Shown piece by piece: positions 11,999 to 22,740 of a stretch of 64,000 bases of DNA. The translations under genes and the position numbers were made by a program. The notes under the pieces are model-generated. The model saw only the letters and a program-made list of their open reading frames with translations, ran no database searches and was not told the DNA's origin. Within the stretch, counting starts at the first letter, position 1. Every line of letters begins with the position of its first letter. Origin of the DNA: Globomyces pollinis-pini (taxonomy: Eukaryota > Chytridiomycota > Chytridiomycetes > Rhizophydiales > Globomycetaceae); the NCBI GenBank assembly GCA_025399215.1, contig MU621161.1:1-64000 (forward strand). The letters run 5' to 3'.

Positions 11999-12549
11999 AT
12001 GCAACTCACTTCCCTCCTTGTCCTTTTCTCTGCTGCCTTGGCAAACACTAAACTGCAATTGTCTGCTCAAGACATGACTTTATGGTCTCAACTTTCTGGT
12101 AATTTACTCTTTTATTCATTGTTGTAGCTAGTGTCGCTGAAATAAACGATAAGGATTGTTCAGGTGAAATCGCATTCAGCTTCCAACAAGCTCAAGCTGT
12201 GTATGAACGTTATGGACTCTCTGACCAATTCTTGGAATCATTGAAATATGTCAGTCTTGTGAGTGGTGATATCGATGAAGCTGCTGGATTCAGAAACCAA
12301 TGGACTAACGCTACTGTCTTGTTTGGACACCATTACAGTCTTTTGAAGAATTCTACTGCTCAAGTCATTTTGGATAAATATCCTGCTGCTCCAAAAGCTA
12401 CTCAAGCTGCTGGTTACAAAGATGGTGCCTATGGTGCTCAAGCTGTAACTGATGAAAAACATGCTCTTTATGGTGTTATGAGCAATGCTTTCACATACAG
12501 TGCCTCTGCTGCCAGTGCTGTCGCTGCTGCTGCTTGTCTTTTGTTTTGA
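11999..12549 (+). CDS. Secreted orphan, probably GPI-anchored
   Basis: Begins MQLTSLLVLFSAALANTKLQ, a clear signal peptide, and ends in a small-residue plus hydrophobic tail (SASAASAVAAAACLLF) typical of a GPI-attachment signal. A 29-nt intron after TLWSQLS restores the frame. The mature part of about 140 aa has one Cys (DKDCSGE) and putative N-glycosylation sites (NAT in TNATVL, NST). I do not recognise a family. Its location, between GET3 and a coiled-coil orphan, says nothing about function. A cell-wall or zoospore/cyst surface protein is a reasonable inference only. Confidence 0.75.
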
Positions 12550-12555
12550 TTCCAT

Positions 12556-12872
12556 ATATGAATTAATGTAGACTCGTCAACTTCCAATAAACTTTTTCAT
12601 TACATTTTAGTTTAACATATGTTTCCTTGATGAGAGCTCGCTTTATTTGACAAAGTCAATAATTCACCATCAATAGATAATGGTATATAAGACCCACAAT
12701 CTTATTGAAGGTTATTCACGCGAAGAATGAGTTAAAAAACAGACCGCGAAGGTTAAAAAAATTGTATTCATCAATTGAACATTTCAATGACCAAAATACC
12801 AAACAATTAAAGATAACGACTAGGTAAAAAACAAACCTAACCCCAGGTAATATCCAAATATAAACCAACTAG
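12556..12872. other. Intergenic / unresolved 5' region of next gene
   Basis: AT-rich. Two GT..AG segments lie end to end, 23 and 26 nt, finishing at 12872; they look like introns feeding the next gene. I could not find the first coding exon or start codon with confidence. Confidence 0.35.
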
Positions 12873-13182
12873 TTTACAAGGTACAAGAATTAGAAAAACA
12901 ATTGGAACATATCATGAAAGAGCTACAAGCACTCAAAACATCTGGAAAATTCACTAGCAGTGATATAGAAAAATTCCAAAACGAAATTCATAGCATTGAT
13001 GAAAAGGTATGATAAGTAACTGATGATAGTGGCAAGATGGAGCTATCAAAGAAGAAGATGGTAGTATCCAACCCGGTCAAGCTGATTTGTAATTGTTGCG
13101 TTTAATGTTTAGGAGTGATTGGTTGAATGATTGTCATGAATTGATTGCTGATTTATTGGAATCATTGCCGGATGATGATTAA
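12873..13182 (+). CDS. Small coiled-coil orphan (5' end unresolved)
   Basis: Coding is supported by splicing: VQELEKQLEHIMKELQALK with a helical, charged pattern, then FTSSDIEKFQNEIHSIDEK, joined by a 23-nt intron to WQDGAIKEEDGSIQPGQADL and by a 24-nt intron to SDWLNDCHELIADLLESLPD, stop. Both introns keep the frame and give a coherent acidic, helical protein. An internal ATG at about 12914 could start a shorter form. I do not recognise the family. Confidence 0.5.
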
Positions 13183-13351
13183 CCTTTACAAATCTCGATC
13201 GTGTTTAATATATTCACTTTCGTGTTTCTTTGTTTTATTGTATTTACTGTCATAAAATGTGAGTAAAGATGAAGTTGATGTTGTTAAAATTCTTGATAAT
13301 GGAAAGTTGTTGTGGGAAAAGTAACATAATATTATATTGAGACATAAAGAA

Positions 13352-14440
13352 TTATTCATCATCGGAATCGTTCAAGGCTAATCCAAACGCTAATGCAACT
13401 TGTTCCGCCAACCGATGCCGATCTTCAATTTCCAAATTCATACCTCGTTCTATCATCAAGCTTATTTTTCTTACCTTTAATTGACTTTAATTTCATCAAG
13501 GTGGTTTCAAAATCTACCAGTTCATTGGTTTCATCCAAGTTTCCAAAGAGGTCGTCATGGATATCTAGAACGTCTGAAAGTTAGTGCTAGTTGGTTACTT
13601 TTGATATCTATATCACTTGGGATTTTGTGATTATCCAACGTTTCTTTAATTGTTAGATTCGATTGTTTTTACCCTGACTGTCATTATCTATTAAAATTAA
13701 TATCAATCAGAGGTTTCGAATAGTTTGAATCTTGGAAAATTTTACAATACAGTAATGGCAGAATATTCTTACCCAATGTAGAACGAAAATGAGGTAAATC
13801 AAACATTTTGGAATCATCTACAACTGCCTTCACCTTTTCATCTTTATCCTGTGTTCTATCTAACTGTCCATTCTTGTTTTTCCTATCCATACATGGCCAA
13901 ATATGATTCAGTAGTGAATCCAAAACCTGTTCAACCCCATCCTCATCATCTATTTCCTTCACCTCCGAATCAAGATAAACCACTTGGAAATCTTCAGCAA
14001 TACATTGTTCGAGTATGTGCTCATGATAATCATCAGCTTTTAAAACAACCAAGATTTTGATTTCTATACTTTCATAATTATTTAAATTTTCAAGTGTCGA
14101 TTCTATATTAGATTGATCTTGAATGATAATGATGGCTTGTGGATCATGAATTGGTTTGAAATGAGTAGGTTGACATTGAAAAACAACAGTATTTTTATAG
14201 TATTTTGTATCTAAATCCATTTGATAATAAGAGCTTAAGTGATCATTTCGTATGACATCCAATGGTTGATTTTGTAATTCGAATAATTCTAGTTGATTTT
14301 AGCTTATAATTTTTACTGGAAAGAAATGGGATTTGGTAAGGTGTTGGACAAATCACTTGAATCAGGTTTTTTAAATCTTGGTTTTTCATTAGTAAATGTG
14401 AAAATTTCACTAGTTCATAGTTGAAATCAATGTGTTTCAT
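13352..14440 (-). CDS. AAGAB/Irc6-like AP-complex assembly chaperone (p34)
   Basis: Starts MKHIDFNYELVKFSHLLMKN. After a 28-nt intron it continues LFELQNQPLDVIRNDHLSSY, DLDTKYYKNTVVFQCQP, a Rab-like N-domain containing AIIIIQDQ and KILVVLKADDYHEHILEQC. The AAGAB signature follows: DFQVVYLDSEVKEIDDEDGV-type acidic stretch then EQVLDSLLNHIWPCM. The C-terminus has the conserved NELVDFETTL helix and EIEDRHRLAEQVALAFGLAL. In the family, p34 chaperones adaptor (AP-1/AP-2) subunits. Sequence identity is low, so the assignment rests on the order of blocks. Confidence 0.7.
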
Positions 14441-14574
14441 TCGGTGTCACCATTCGAAATAGTACATTGCAAGTGGTACGATACCAATGATGGATCAGGT
14501 AAATTATATTCAATAAAATTAATAAAACAAAACTATTCAATAGTAACTTAAGCCTTGATTTCATCAATGAGAAG

Positions 14575-16836
14575 TTAGACCTTGGAATCATTGTCATCCA
14601 ATTCAGCAAGTGGTTCAAATTCGGAATATTTTTTCTTGTGTTGGTAAATATACACCATAATCATCAGCGTTGAGATTAGCGTGATGGTGATTAGTACCAC
14701 CAGTGTGTTTGATGCAATAAGGTCAGCAGTAGAACTGTCTGATCCATTCGGAAGGCTAGATACTATAATAGTTGAAGACGCTACGCTTGTTGTTGCTGTT
14801 CGTTTGCTTACAGTAGTGGTGGTTGATGTGATAGTTGATAGTGTTGAGCTTGGAATCGACTCTTTTGGAGCACTCTCTCCCCATAATGTCAGTGTCCAAT
14901 CTTTAAAGGTTCCCGTTTTGCCAGGATTGACTTTGTCAATTATGCTGATTTCCCATTCACCAACTGGGGTTTCATCCCTTTAAAGTTAGATATCATATTT
15001 CTAACCAATGCGCTACAGACATCATCGTCCAATTCGCAAATCCTGATGTTGAATCATCAAGTCTTCTAGATTCAATTAACCGTGAAACAAATTGATCTGG
15101 AGACTTTAGATAAATAGCCACATCCCCTCGGTTCTGGTGCTCTATATTTACAGTCACTGATACATGCTCTAGCCGCTTCAAGCCCACACCATCAATCAAG
15201 GCTTGATCAATTTTGATACGATCAATTAATCCTTCATCGGTTTGTGGTATCGGAAGACCAATTGATCCTGATGGAACAGATACAGATACCTGTGGATTTA
15301 CACTGACAAAAGTCTTTGCAGCTTCAATTATTTTCCATGTATCATAAGTTCCATAACCATATTTGTGATTAAATGGCCGTTTCGCACCGTTTGCTTTCCA
15401 ATCCGCATCTTTAGCATTGACTACAAGTGCATTTTCAATACTTAGTCTTTGGGCATCGCGCCAATTCAAATCCGGTCTACTAGTCAGTACAAGTAACAAA
15501 CCGTATAGAAAGAACAAGTGCCATCACTCCACTAGCCAGCGGGGCAGCTGCAGATGTTCCACCATGCTGATTAGTACACCCACTCTTCCAGTCAGTAGTA
15601 ACCTAACCGATATGAGTCGAAAATGAGCTCTTACAATCCCTTGCAATCCTCCACGACTACTGTACACTGTCATTAGAATCGCAGGACATTCCTCTGAATA
15701 TTGCGGATGATCTTCATGATGATCCATTGCAGCAATCGTCATGGTGTAAATACTATTGGTATATCCATCAAAGTTGCTGTAAATTAGCACCAAAGCATTA
15801 ATTTTTACCAATTATCACCCGAACGACCACCATTTCCGGCACCAAAAACAAACAATGAACCAAGTCCATTTCTTCCATTCTTGATTCCATTTTCAACCGC
15901 CTTGGTGACTATTTCAGGTGGTGCTTCCATAGTTCTTCCATCATCACTTGGACCTTAGAATAAGATACTCATAACAAACCCCATGAACATGAATAAATTT
16001 GGGTTGTATTATACGCATAGTTGACAGCAGCAGCTTCATCAGCATTTGTCAATGCACCAGAAAGGACTCGAATACCTTGTTGTCAATTAAAACTCTGTAC
16101 CTGCAACTTTTGATGTATAAGCAATTCCGACACCACAAACATCGTTTTTCACAGCTCCGACTTCACCAGCGCATCGTGTACCATGAGTGTCATCCCAAAG
16201 TGATGGTGTGGGTAATTTTTTGTGATAATTGAAATCATAAGAACCTTCTAATGACTACGTTGAATGATAAAATGAATAAATAAAAGAAACAAATTACAAA
16301 GTTTTCTTTTAAATCTGGATTTTCATGGTCCAAACCGTCATCAATAAATCCAACGGTCACTCCAGTTCCTGTAATTCCTTGTTCCCAAACACCCGTGCAA
16401 TTTAAATCATAACCAGCTGTTTCTGTATTAATCTACATGTCCGTTATATATAGTGATGACTTACAATATGCCATTGATTTCCAAATTCAGGGTCTTTGAT
16501 ATCTAATTTTTTTCGTACATCTAATATTTTATCTCGTTTGAACAATCGTTTGACTATTTTGAATTAATTGGACTGAATAATATAACCTGGTAGTTGTCGT
16601 TCTACCCATTGAACATGGGGATGACTATCCAAACGTTTATGTAAAATACTAGAACTAACAGGAGCTTCTACAGGTACAGAAACCCAAAAATGATCCTTTA
16701 ATTCTCCAATTTGACCTTCAATTGTCCCAATATCTAGCGAATCGACTAAATTAGGTTCTATTTGAACTGCGAAATAATGAAATCGATTATAATCCCGTTT
16801 TGCATGGATTGATAAAGATAGCAGTGAAATGGCTAT
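14575..16836 (-). CDS. KEX2: Kexin-type proprotein convertase, 5' end in gap
   Basis: The visible N-terminus reads [20 protein letters not shown], a signal-peptide core, so the start codon lies only a few codons inside the adjacent run of N. Then come the propeptide, catalytic Asp in [14 protein letters not shown], catalytic His in [11 protein letters not shown], the GGRSGDN block, and catalytic Ser in [16 protein letters not shown]. The P-domain ([23 protein letters not shown]) follows, then a Ser/Thr-rich stalk, one membrane helix ([18 protein letters not shown]) and a cytosolic tail with YSEFEPL, a YxxPhi-type Golgi-retrieval motif like that of Kex2. It cleaves after dibasic sites in the late Golgi. 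Confidence 0.92.
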
Positions 16837-17201
16837 NNNNNNNNNNNNNNNNNNNNNNNNNNNNNNNNNNNNNNNNNNNNNNNNNNNNNNNNNNNNNNNN
16901 NNNNNNNNNNNNNNNNNNNNNNNNNNNNNNNNNNNNNNNNNNNNNNNNNNNNNNNNNNNNNNNNNNNNNNNNNNNNNNNNNNNNNNNNNNNNNNNNNNNN
17001 NNNNNNNNNNNNNNNNNNNNNNNNNNNNNNNNNNNNNNNNNNNNNNNNNNNNNNNNNNNNNNNNNNNNNNNNNNNNNNNNNNNNNNNNNNNNNNNNNNNN
17101 NNNNNNNNNNNNNNNNNNNNNNNNNNNNNNNNNNNNNNNNNNNNNNNNNNNNNNNNNNNNNNNNNNNNNNNNNNNNNNNNNNNNNNNNNNNNNNNNNNNN
17201 N
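16837..17201. other. Assembly gap (365 N)
   Basis: Run of undetermined bases. It hides the first codons of the kexin gene on the minus strand and the 5' part of a plus-strand gene that emerges at 17202. Confidence 0.99.
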
Positions 17202-17202
17202 C

Positions 17203-17355
17203 ATGGCCCTCAGACTTGGTAGTGCAGAGCGCTTGAAAAACGGCTTACTTAGTGACGCCAGTGATGAGTTGGCAGTTTCACTGTCCCATGAAGATAAAAT
17301 CAATCAAATAGAACCATTTAAACTACAATCCTTGAAGCGGTTCAAAGAATTGTAG
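17203..17355 (+). CDS. 3' end of an unidentified gene, 5' part in gap
   Basis: An open frame leaves the gap and ends at TAG 17353-17355, giving MALRLGSAERLKNGLLSDAS... to ...LQSLKRFKEL. It is helical and charged and has no recognised domain. The Met at 17203 may be internal. If real, it is tandem with AOX, which starts 128 bp later. Confidence 0.35.
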   Translation: MALRLGSAERLKNGLLSDASDELAVSLSHEDKINQIEPFKLQSLKRFKEL

Positions 17356-17482
17356 AATGAATTGAATATAAGCTTCTTTAGTGTTTTTTTCGAATCTCAT
17401 TTCCCTTCATTTCCACCTCCACCTACAAAGCCACCAATCGTATAAAATCCGAAAACTTTCACAAAGAATTGTTAAAACAAAA

Positions 17483-18411
17483 ATGAATTTTGTACGATTA
17501 ATCTCGAAACCATCCCCAATGGGGATTGTATGCTTAAAACAAACGCGAATGCTTATGTCTACTGACATTCCTCAGCAGGGTGCTGAATCTTCTCGCCATT
17601 TCAATCAAAACAAATTTATTCCTAAAGAACCAGATACTTGGGAGAATCCTATGGGTAGTGCCGTATGGCAACCAGAGGCTTTGGCTGCCATCAAGAAAAC
17701 TCATGTACCTGCAAAAGATTGGGCAGATTATATTGCCTATGGTGGTGTTAAAACACTTCGTTGGTCATTTGATACCTTTTCTGGTTTTCGATTTGGTCAA
17801 TTGACTGAAGAAAAGGTTCTACTCCGTGCTATTTTCTTGGAAACTGGTATTCAATTCTCATAACTCATGTTTTAGTTGCTGGTGTTCCTGGGTTTACTGC
17901 TGGAATCTTGAGACATCTACGATCATTACGTCGCATGGAACGAGATCATGGTTGGATCCATACGTTATTAGAAGAGGCCGAGAATGAAAGAATGCATCTG
18001 ATGACATTTATGAAATTGAGAAAACCTGGTGTTTTATTTCGTAGTGCAGTTATCGTCACTCAAGGTAAAAAAAGATGTATGTCTAACCATTTAGGATTAT
18101 TTATGAATGGTTTCTTTTTCATGTACTTGATTAGTCCTCGTTTATGTCATCGTTTTGTGGGATACTTGGAAGAAGAAGCAGTACACACATACACCGACAT
18201 ATTAAACGCGATGGATGATGGTCGTTTAGCTGAGTTTGCTGCAAAGCCTGCTCCTCAGATAGCCATTGACTATTGGAAATTACCTCAGAACGCCAATATG
18301 AGACAGGTTGTTGAAAACGTCCGAGCTGACGAATCCAATCACCGTGATGTCAATCATACTTTTGCATCCATTGACCCTGATGAAACTAACCCATATATTG
18401 GGAAACATTGA
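17483..18411 (+). CDS. AOX: Mitochondrial alternative oxidase
   Basis: Di-iron ubiquinol oxidase of the inner mitochondrial membrane, bypassing complexes III and IV. The iron ligands are visible in FLETVAGVPGF (first Glu), [13 protein letters not shown] (E, ExxH), [11 protein letters not shown] and [15 protein letters not shown] (ExxH). The N-terminus [20 protein letters not shown] is Arg/Ser-rich with little acid, a mitochondrial presequence. A longer in-frame start at 17381 exists but adds an atypical hydrophobic lead. Introns of 29 nt (after FLET) and 28 nt (after VTQ) restore the motif blocks. The protein is of normal length, and the enzyme excludes an anaerobic chytrid. Confidence 0.95.
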
Positions 18412-18631
18412 AAACACCTCATATGGAGTCTTTATTCAATCAGAAATAAAGGCAACTTTTAATTGCTGTTGTGTTTGTTTAGTCGTTCAGATACAATGTG
18501 AATCAGAGATATAATGTGTCCAATTGAAAATATTGTACATCAGATACAGTACCAACATGTGTCCTTCTACAATTCGCGTTAGACTCAAATCCATTAAATT
18601 CCAGATGGATGTTTTAAATATCCAAGGTTTA

Positions 18632-19396
18632 TTAAGATTTCCTTCTAGTCAAATGATCAAAAATCACCACTTGAATATGTTCATGAGTTTCAATCTGAGT
18701 ACGACTCGTATTATCACCAGGTCTTTCTTCAGCTGGATCCACATTAATAATCTTACGATCACGTTTGTTTTTAAATAACAATCCAGATTCATTATCAGCA
18801 ATCACTTGAAAATTTGGGGTAGCATTGGATGTACACGTTTGAGTTTCCCAATTGTAAAATGACATATCAGATGGTTTTGGTAGAAATTGTTTTGTTTTGT
18901 TGAAATAGTTTTCAAAGTTTTCAATCTTGAGTCGATGTGAGTAGTCAATGTAACCACTAATCTCTTGATTTTTGGAATTTTTGGTACGAATGAAGATAAT
19001 AGACTTGGAATGAATGAATTCAAACTTACTGTTAATTTCCCTGATCGATTTGCTTCTTCTCTTTCTGCTAACGCTTTTAGGAATGGATGTCCTTCTAAAT
19101 CTTTTCCAAACGATGCTAAAACATTAGTAGTCAATCGTTTAGATAAGCGAAATGATTCAGCTGCCTTCTTCCTAGCTTCAAATTCTTCTCGCTTTAATGG
19201 TTCTCCAGATCCACGATATCCTAATTCAACTAATTGTCTTGCTAATTCTTTGTCCTAAAATAAACTTTTCAAATATTACTTCCAAGTAATACAAGTCAAT
19301 TGGTGTAATCTGACTGTCAAGATAGTCTTCATAACATGCGAATTCGGTGACGGTACTGTCTCCTGGACCATTTCCAAGCTCATTATCATCTGCCAT
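18632..19396 (-). CDS. CFAP299: Cilia/flagella-associated protein 299
   Basis: Strong match to CFAP299 (C4orf22) along its length: [37 protein letters not shown], a small intron, then [29 protein letters not shown], a short intron-split centre, ISFYNW-type block ([18 protein letters not shown]), [20 protein letters not shown] and [12 protein letters not shown] at the C-terminus. The family is restricted to organisms with motile cilia or flagella. This is a key indicator that the source makes zoospores. It lies next to NME7, another axonemal protein, with eL33 between them. Confidence 0.93.
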
Positions 19397-19536
19397 TTAT
19401 GAAAAGACAAACTGAAAAACGCGAACATTTTTAACCTTGATAACTATAAATTGACAACCAATAGATATTATTTTGGAAATGAGTTTATTGAATACATAGT
19501 TAGGGATTATAGAAAACTAACCACTTCGAAAATCAT

Positions 19537-20045
19537 TTAAACTCTGGATGGATAAAGCATCTATACAATAATGAGAAAAACAACGTACTTACAATACGGA
19601 CTTGAGCACCATAAGCTTTTGATGGCAAGTTGTTGGCGAATTTAGCACGGACAGCTCCAGAGTTACCGTGGGAGCGAGTAACACGGCCCCAGATGACACG
19701 GATTCGGCTTCCATCGATAACACGGGAAGCACGGTAAACGTAAGCTACTCTTTTACCGAGGTAGAATTCAGCGTCAGCAGTAGTCTTGCTTCCTTCGATT
19801 TCAAGAAGAGAAGTAGTACATTTGGTATTACGTTTTCCTCTAGTGTGTCCAGTGACACGTCCTTTAGCATAAAGTCTATAAAATCAGTATTATATCAATG
19901 AATTTGAAGTTGTTCAGAAAAACAAAATATGCATCCATCAATCCATCCATCAAATTTGAACTAACATTTGTTGTTGAATCAATAGGGATGATATTTATGT
20001 TGAATGTGAGTGTTGACTTTACCTGTGTGGGCGAACGTTAACCAT
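19537..20045 (-). CDS. RPL33: 60S ribosomal protein eL33 (RPL35A/RPL33)
   Basis: MVNVRPHR joins through a 147-nt intron (19876-20022) to [20 protein letters not shown], then [66 protein letters not shown] and, after a 32-nt intron, MLYPSRV. This is the full eL33 fold including the RVIWG..RxHGNSG core. The first intron is about five times the usual length here and sits right after the start region, a common arrangement in ribosomal protein genes. It contains a short CATC/GATG repeat (TCCATCCATC at about 19935-19952 on the plus strand). Confidence 0.94.
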
Positions 20046-20373
20046 TTCAAAAAGTAAGAGGGAAAATGTTTGATGTTGAAGAATTAACTGCCACGCCACA
20101 CCGAACAAAAAAATGAATCCAGTCTTGATATTGACGTATAAGAGGATTTGAGAGTCCAAAAGATACTGTTCTGAATGAATGAATGAAACTGTAAAGTGTC
20201 TTTGGTTGGAAATGATTTTTGTTCAAAAAATTATAATGAACTTTCTACAAAAAACATACTTCCATTTATAATAATAAGTCACTTATTATTATAGTACTGA
20301 TGTTGAGGTACAGATCATTGTGTTAAAATGGTTGTTTGTGTGGACGCGCTTAACTTGAAAATAAACAACAAAA
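20046..20373. promoter_or_regulatory. Divergent eL33/NME7 promoter with 27-bp perfect palindrome
   Basis: This 328-bp spacer separates two divergent start codons. It contains (TGAA)x4 at 20172-20187 and a perfect inverted repeat at 20267-20293, with 13-bp arms (TATAATAATAAGT and its complement) around a single C. The palindrome sits about 80 bp before the NME7 ATG. It may be a protein-binding dyad or part of a transcript hairpin. Confidence 0.5.
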
Positions 20374-21685
20374 ATGAACGACGACCCCAAAGTACGTTAT
20401 TGCTTCGTTGCTGAATGGTAACCTAAAATTTCAACAATAACGTCAGGTTTGATGTTCATGCCCAGCTGTATCGCAACTACGAATTCTTCTTCTATCCCTC
20501 AGATTGTACTATTGAAATGGTACTCTGTTTATATTTTAATACATGGAATTAGTATGATACAAAGCAACGAAGAACATTCTTGAAACGATCGAAATCCGAC
20601 TTGAAATTACATGATTTGTTTCTTGGAGCTGCCATTAATGTTCATGCTCGTCAACTATTAATTAGAGACTTTGCAGACGACTTCACACGATCAGCATTAT
20701 CAACAACAATGGAAAGGTACTGGATCAAATCTAAATAAGCAGTACTTTACTAATCATCAAACCTTCTGGTTTAAAATTTTTGGGATCTATATTGAATGGG
20801 TTGGCCCAAAACCAATTCACCCTTTGTCGATTACGAATGATGAATATCACAGCTAATCTTGCAAAATCATTAAATGATGTGGACCAGTCATTCAACGGTG
20901 GAAAATCTATTGTTATGGAACTATTAAAACCTGATGTAATCACAAACCTACACAATGTACTGAAAGGTATCCAAACTAGTTTAATTGTAGATTCATTTTC
21001 AAAATGGACTCGAAATTCAAAATTGAATGATTTAATCTACACACCAGAGAATTTAAATGAAGCTCAAACTGTAAATCACTCTTTACTTATTTTAGAAATT
21101 ACAATGGATCTTTGAGAATCAAATTGATTTTAAACGTACTGCAAAGTTCCAGAACTGCACGCTTTGTATTATTCGACCACATGCCATTATCTCTGGTATA
21201 TAATATACAGTTTGACCTATAGGAATTCATGGAAACATCATCCAAAGTATAATTGATCACGGAGGATTCGAACTATCTGATTTGGAATTACTACATCTAG
21301 ACAACACAAATGCAGAAGAGTTCCTAGAAGTATACAAAGGGGTTGTACCAGAGTATCAAGTAAAAGAATTCATAGACATTAATATTAGATGATGTTGAGT
21401 CAATTAACAACAGGACCGTTGATAGCAATGTAAAAATCAACTTTATTAAGATTAGTGAATTGATTGGTGATGAAGACATAGTTTCCAAATTCCGTGATTT
21501 TGTTGGTCCAAGTGATCCATCTTTAGCAGCACGTATTCGACCAAAGAGTTTACGTGCACTTTATGGTCAAGATAAAGTGAAAAATGCTGTTCATTGTACA
21601 GATCTACCAGAAGATGGTCCACTTGAGGTATTTATATGCTATTATTATAACTATATAGAGTGAATACTTTTTTAAAATTTTATAA
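20374..21685 (+). CDS. NME7: NME7, axonemal DM10/nucleoside-diphosphate-kinase protein
   Basis: MNDDPKVRYCFVAEW begins a DM10 domain (RNYEFFFYPSDCTIEM, RRTFLKRSKSDLKLHDLFLG, NVHARQLLIRDFADDFT). The first NDK domain (TLLIIKPSGLKFLGSILNGL) lacks the catalytic His: the expected NAAHGPDS position reads NDLIYTPEN. The second NDK domain (CTLCIIRPHAI, VYKGVVPEYQ, QLTTGPLIAI, RALYGQDKVKNAVHCTDLPE) keeps it. It ends SEYFFKIL like the human protein. NME7 lies inside axonemal microtubules and is part of the gamma-tubulin ring complex in animals. Many 25-31 nt introns interrupt it; the splice reconstruction is supported by conserved motifs. Confidence 0.93.
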
Positions 21686-21804
21686 ACTATTTTCTTTAAA
21701 CTTATTCAATAAATGAAAGAATTAATTGACTCATTTGTAGTGCATCTGTCCAATTCAAACCAAAATCGAACAAAAAGATTGTAATAGTTTGATATATATT
21801 GAAA

Positions 21805-22554
21805 TCAACTAAACTAAAAAAGATCAATACCATATCGAATGAATCAAATACCTGTAACAAATACTACAAAACCAGATTAAAATAGTTAAACATACCGTTT
21901 CAGCAACAATACGTGCACGAGCATTTAATGATAATTTCATTTCACTGATTTCTTTATCAACTTCTTCCATAAACACCACAATGAAATCAACCAATTTATG
22001 TTTATACATTTGTTCGGTATGGAAATTTGTTACCAAGAAACTAATATCATATCCCTAAATTGATTAATTGAATATGGAAAAGGAAAAAGGTTGGTATTGA
22101 TAGGGAAAGGTTGTTGCTGCTTACAGGGACAGGTTTACGACGTAAAATAACAAAATTCTCGGCTCGCATCATCAAGAATCTAGTGAATTTATGACAAAGT
22201 ATTCGTTCAATATCATCTGATTGTTTAATTCGAATTGAAATTCGTAAGGAATTGATTGATCCTTCAATTAATACTTGTTCATTTTCATTTCTAGAAATAA
22301 TAACTGGAGTCAGTAGAACTTCCTTTGATGATCTATTGGGTTAATTGAGTGTGCTGCTTAATGATAATGTAAGTTGGAGGTTGATGATCAATAAGTGGTT
22401 TTTATACCTTGCTTCAACTTCTGGTTTGTTGTGACGTTCTACGATTTGGGAACCAAAGTTTTCTAAACACATTGCTGCAGTAAGAGTCGATCTGACAGCA
22501 GCCAGGTAAGGTCGTAAAGTATTGGACTGGAATTAGATTCTGCTTTCTTACCAT
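21805..22554 (-). CDS. ARPC4: Arp2/3 complex subunit 4 (p20)
   Basis: The first intron (25 nt, 22527-22551) begins immediately after the ATG. Then come [126 protein letters not shown] and [18 protein letters not shown]. After one more intron the tail is TYLLQ, and a second 3' intron probably gives the stop at 21805. The protein is near-identical to animal ARPC4 in length. It nucleates branched actin, as used in amoeboid zoospores and endocytic patches. Confidence 0.93.
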
Positions 22555-22740
22555 TGCAAGGGATTGCGCGAAAAATTCAAGAAAATTCAAAGTTGGTTGG
22601 TTGTATTGATTGTAAGAAGCCGAAATAGATTCAAAGAAGGAAAAATTGATGGAAATTATGTTGAATCATCAAGTGATGCTGAGGTTATTAAAGAATCGGA
22701 ATCTTAAAGAAATTATCAGTGAAAGGTCAATAATATATTA

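Noticed and set aside
13851..14060. Plus-strand ORF over the AAGAB-like gene
   Set aside because: Antisense shadow; the minus-strand product has conserved blocks and intron consistency.
19876..20022. C/D-box snoRNA in the long eL33 intron
   Set aside because: TGATG-like and CTGA-like strings are present, but no terminal stem or correct box order was convincing.
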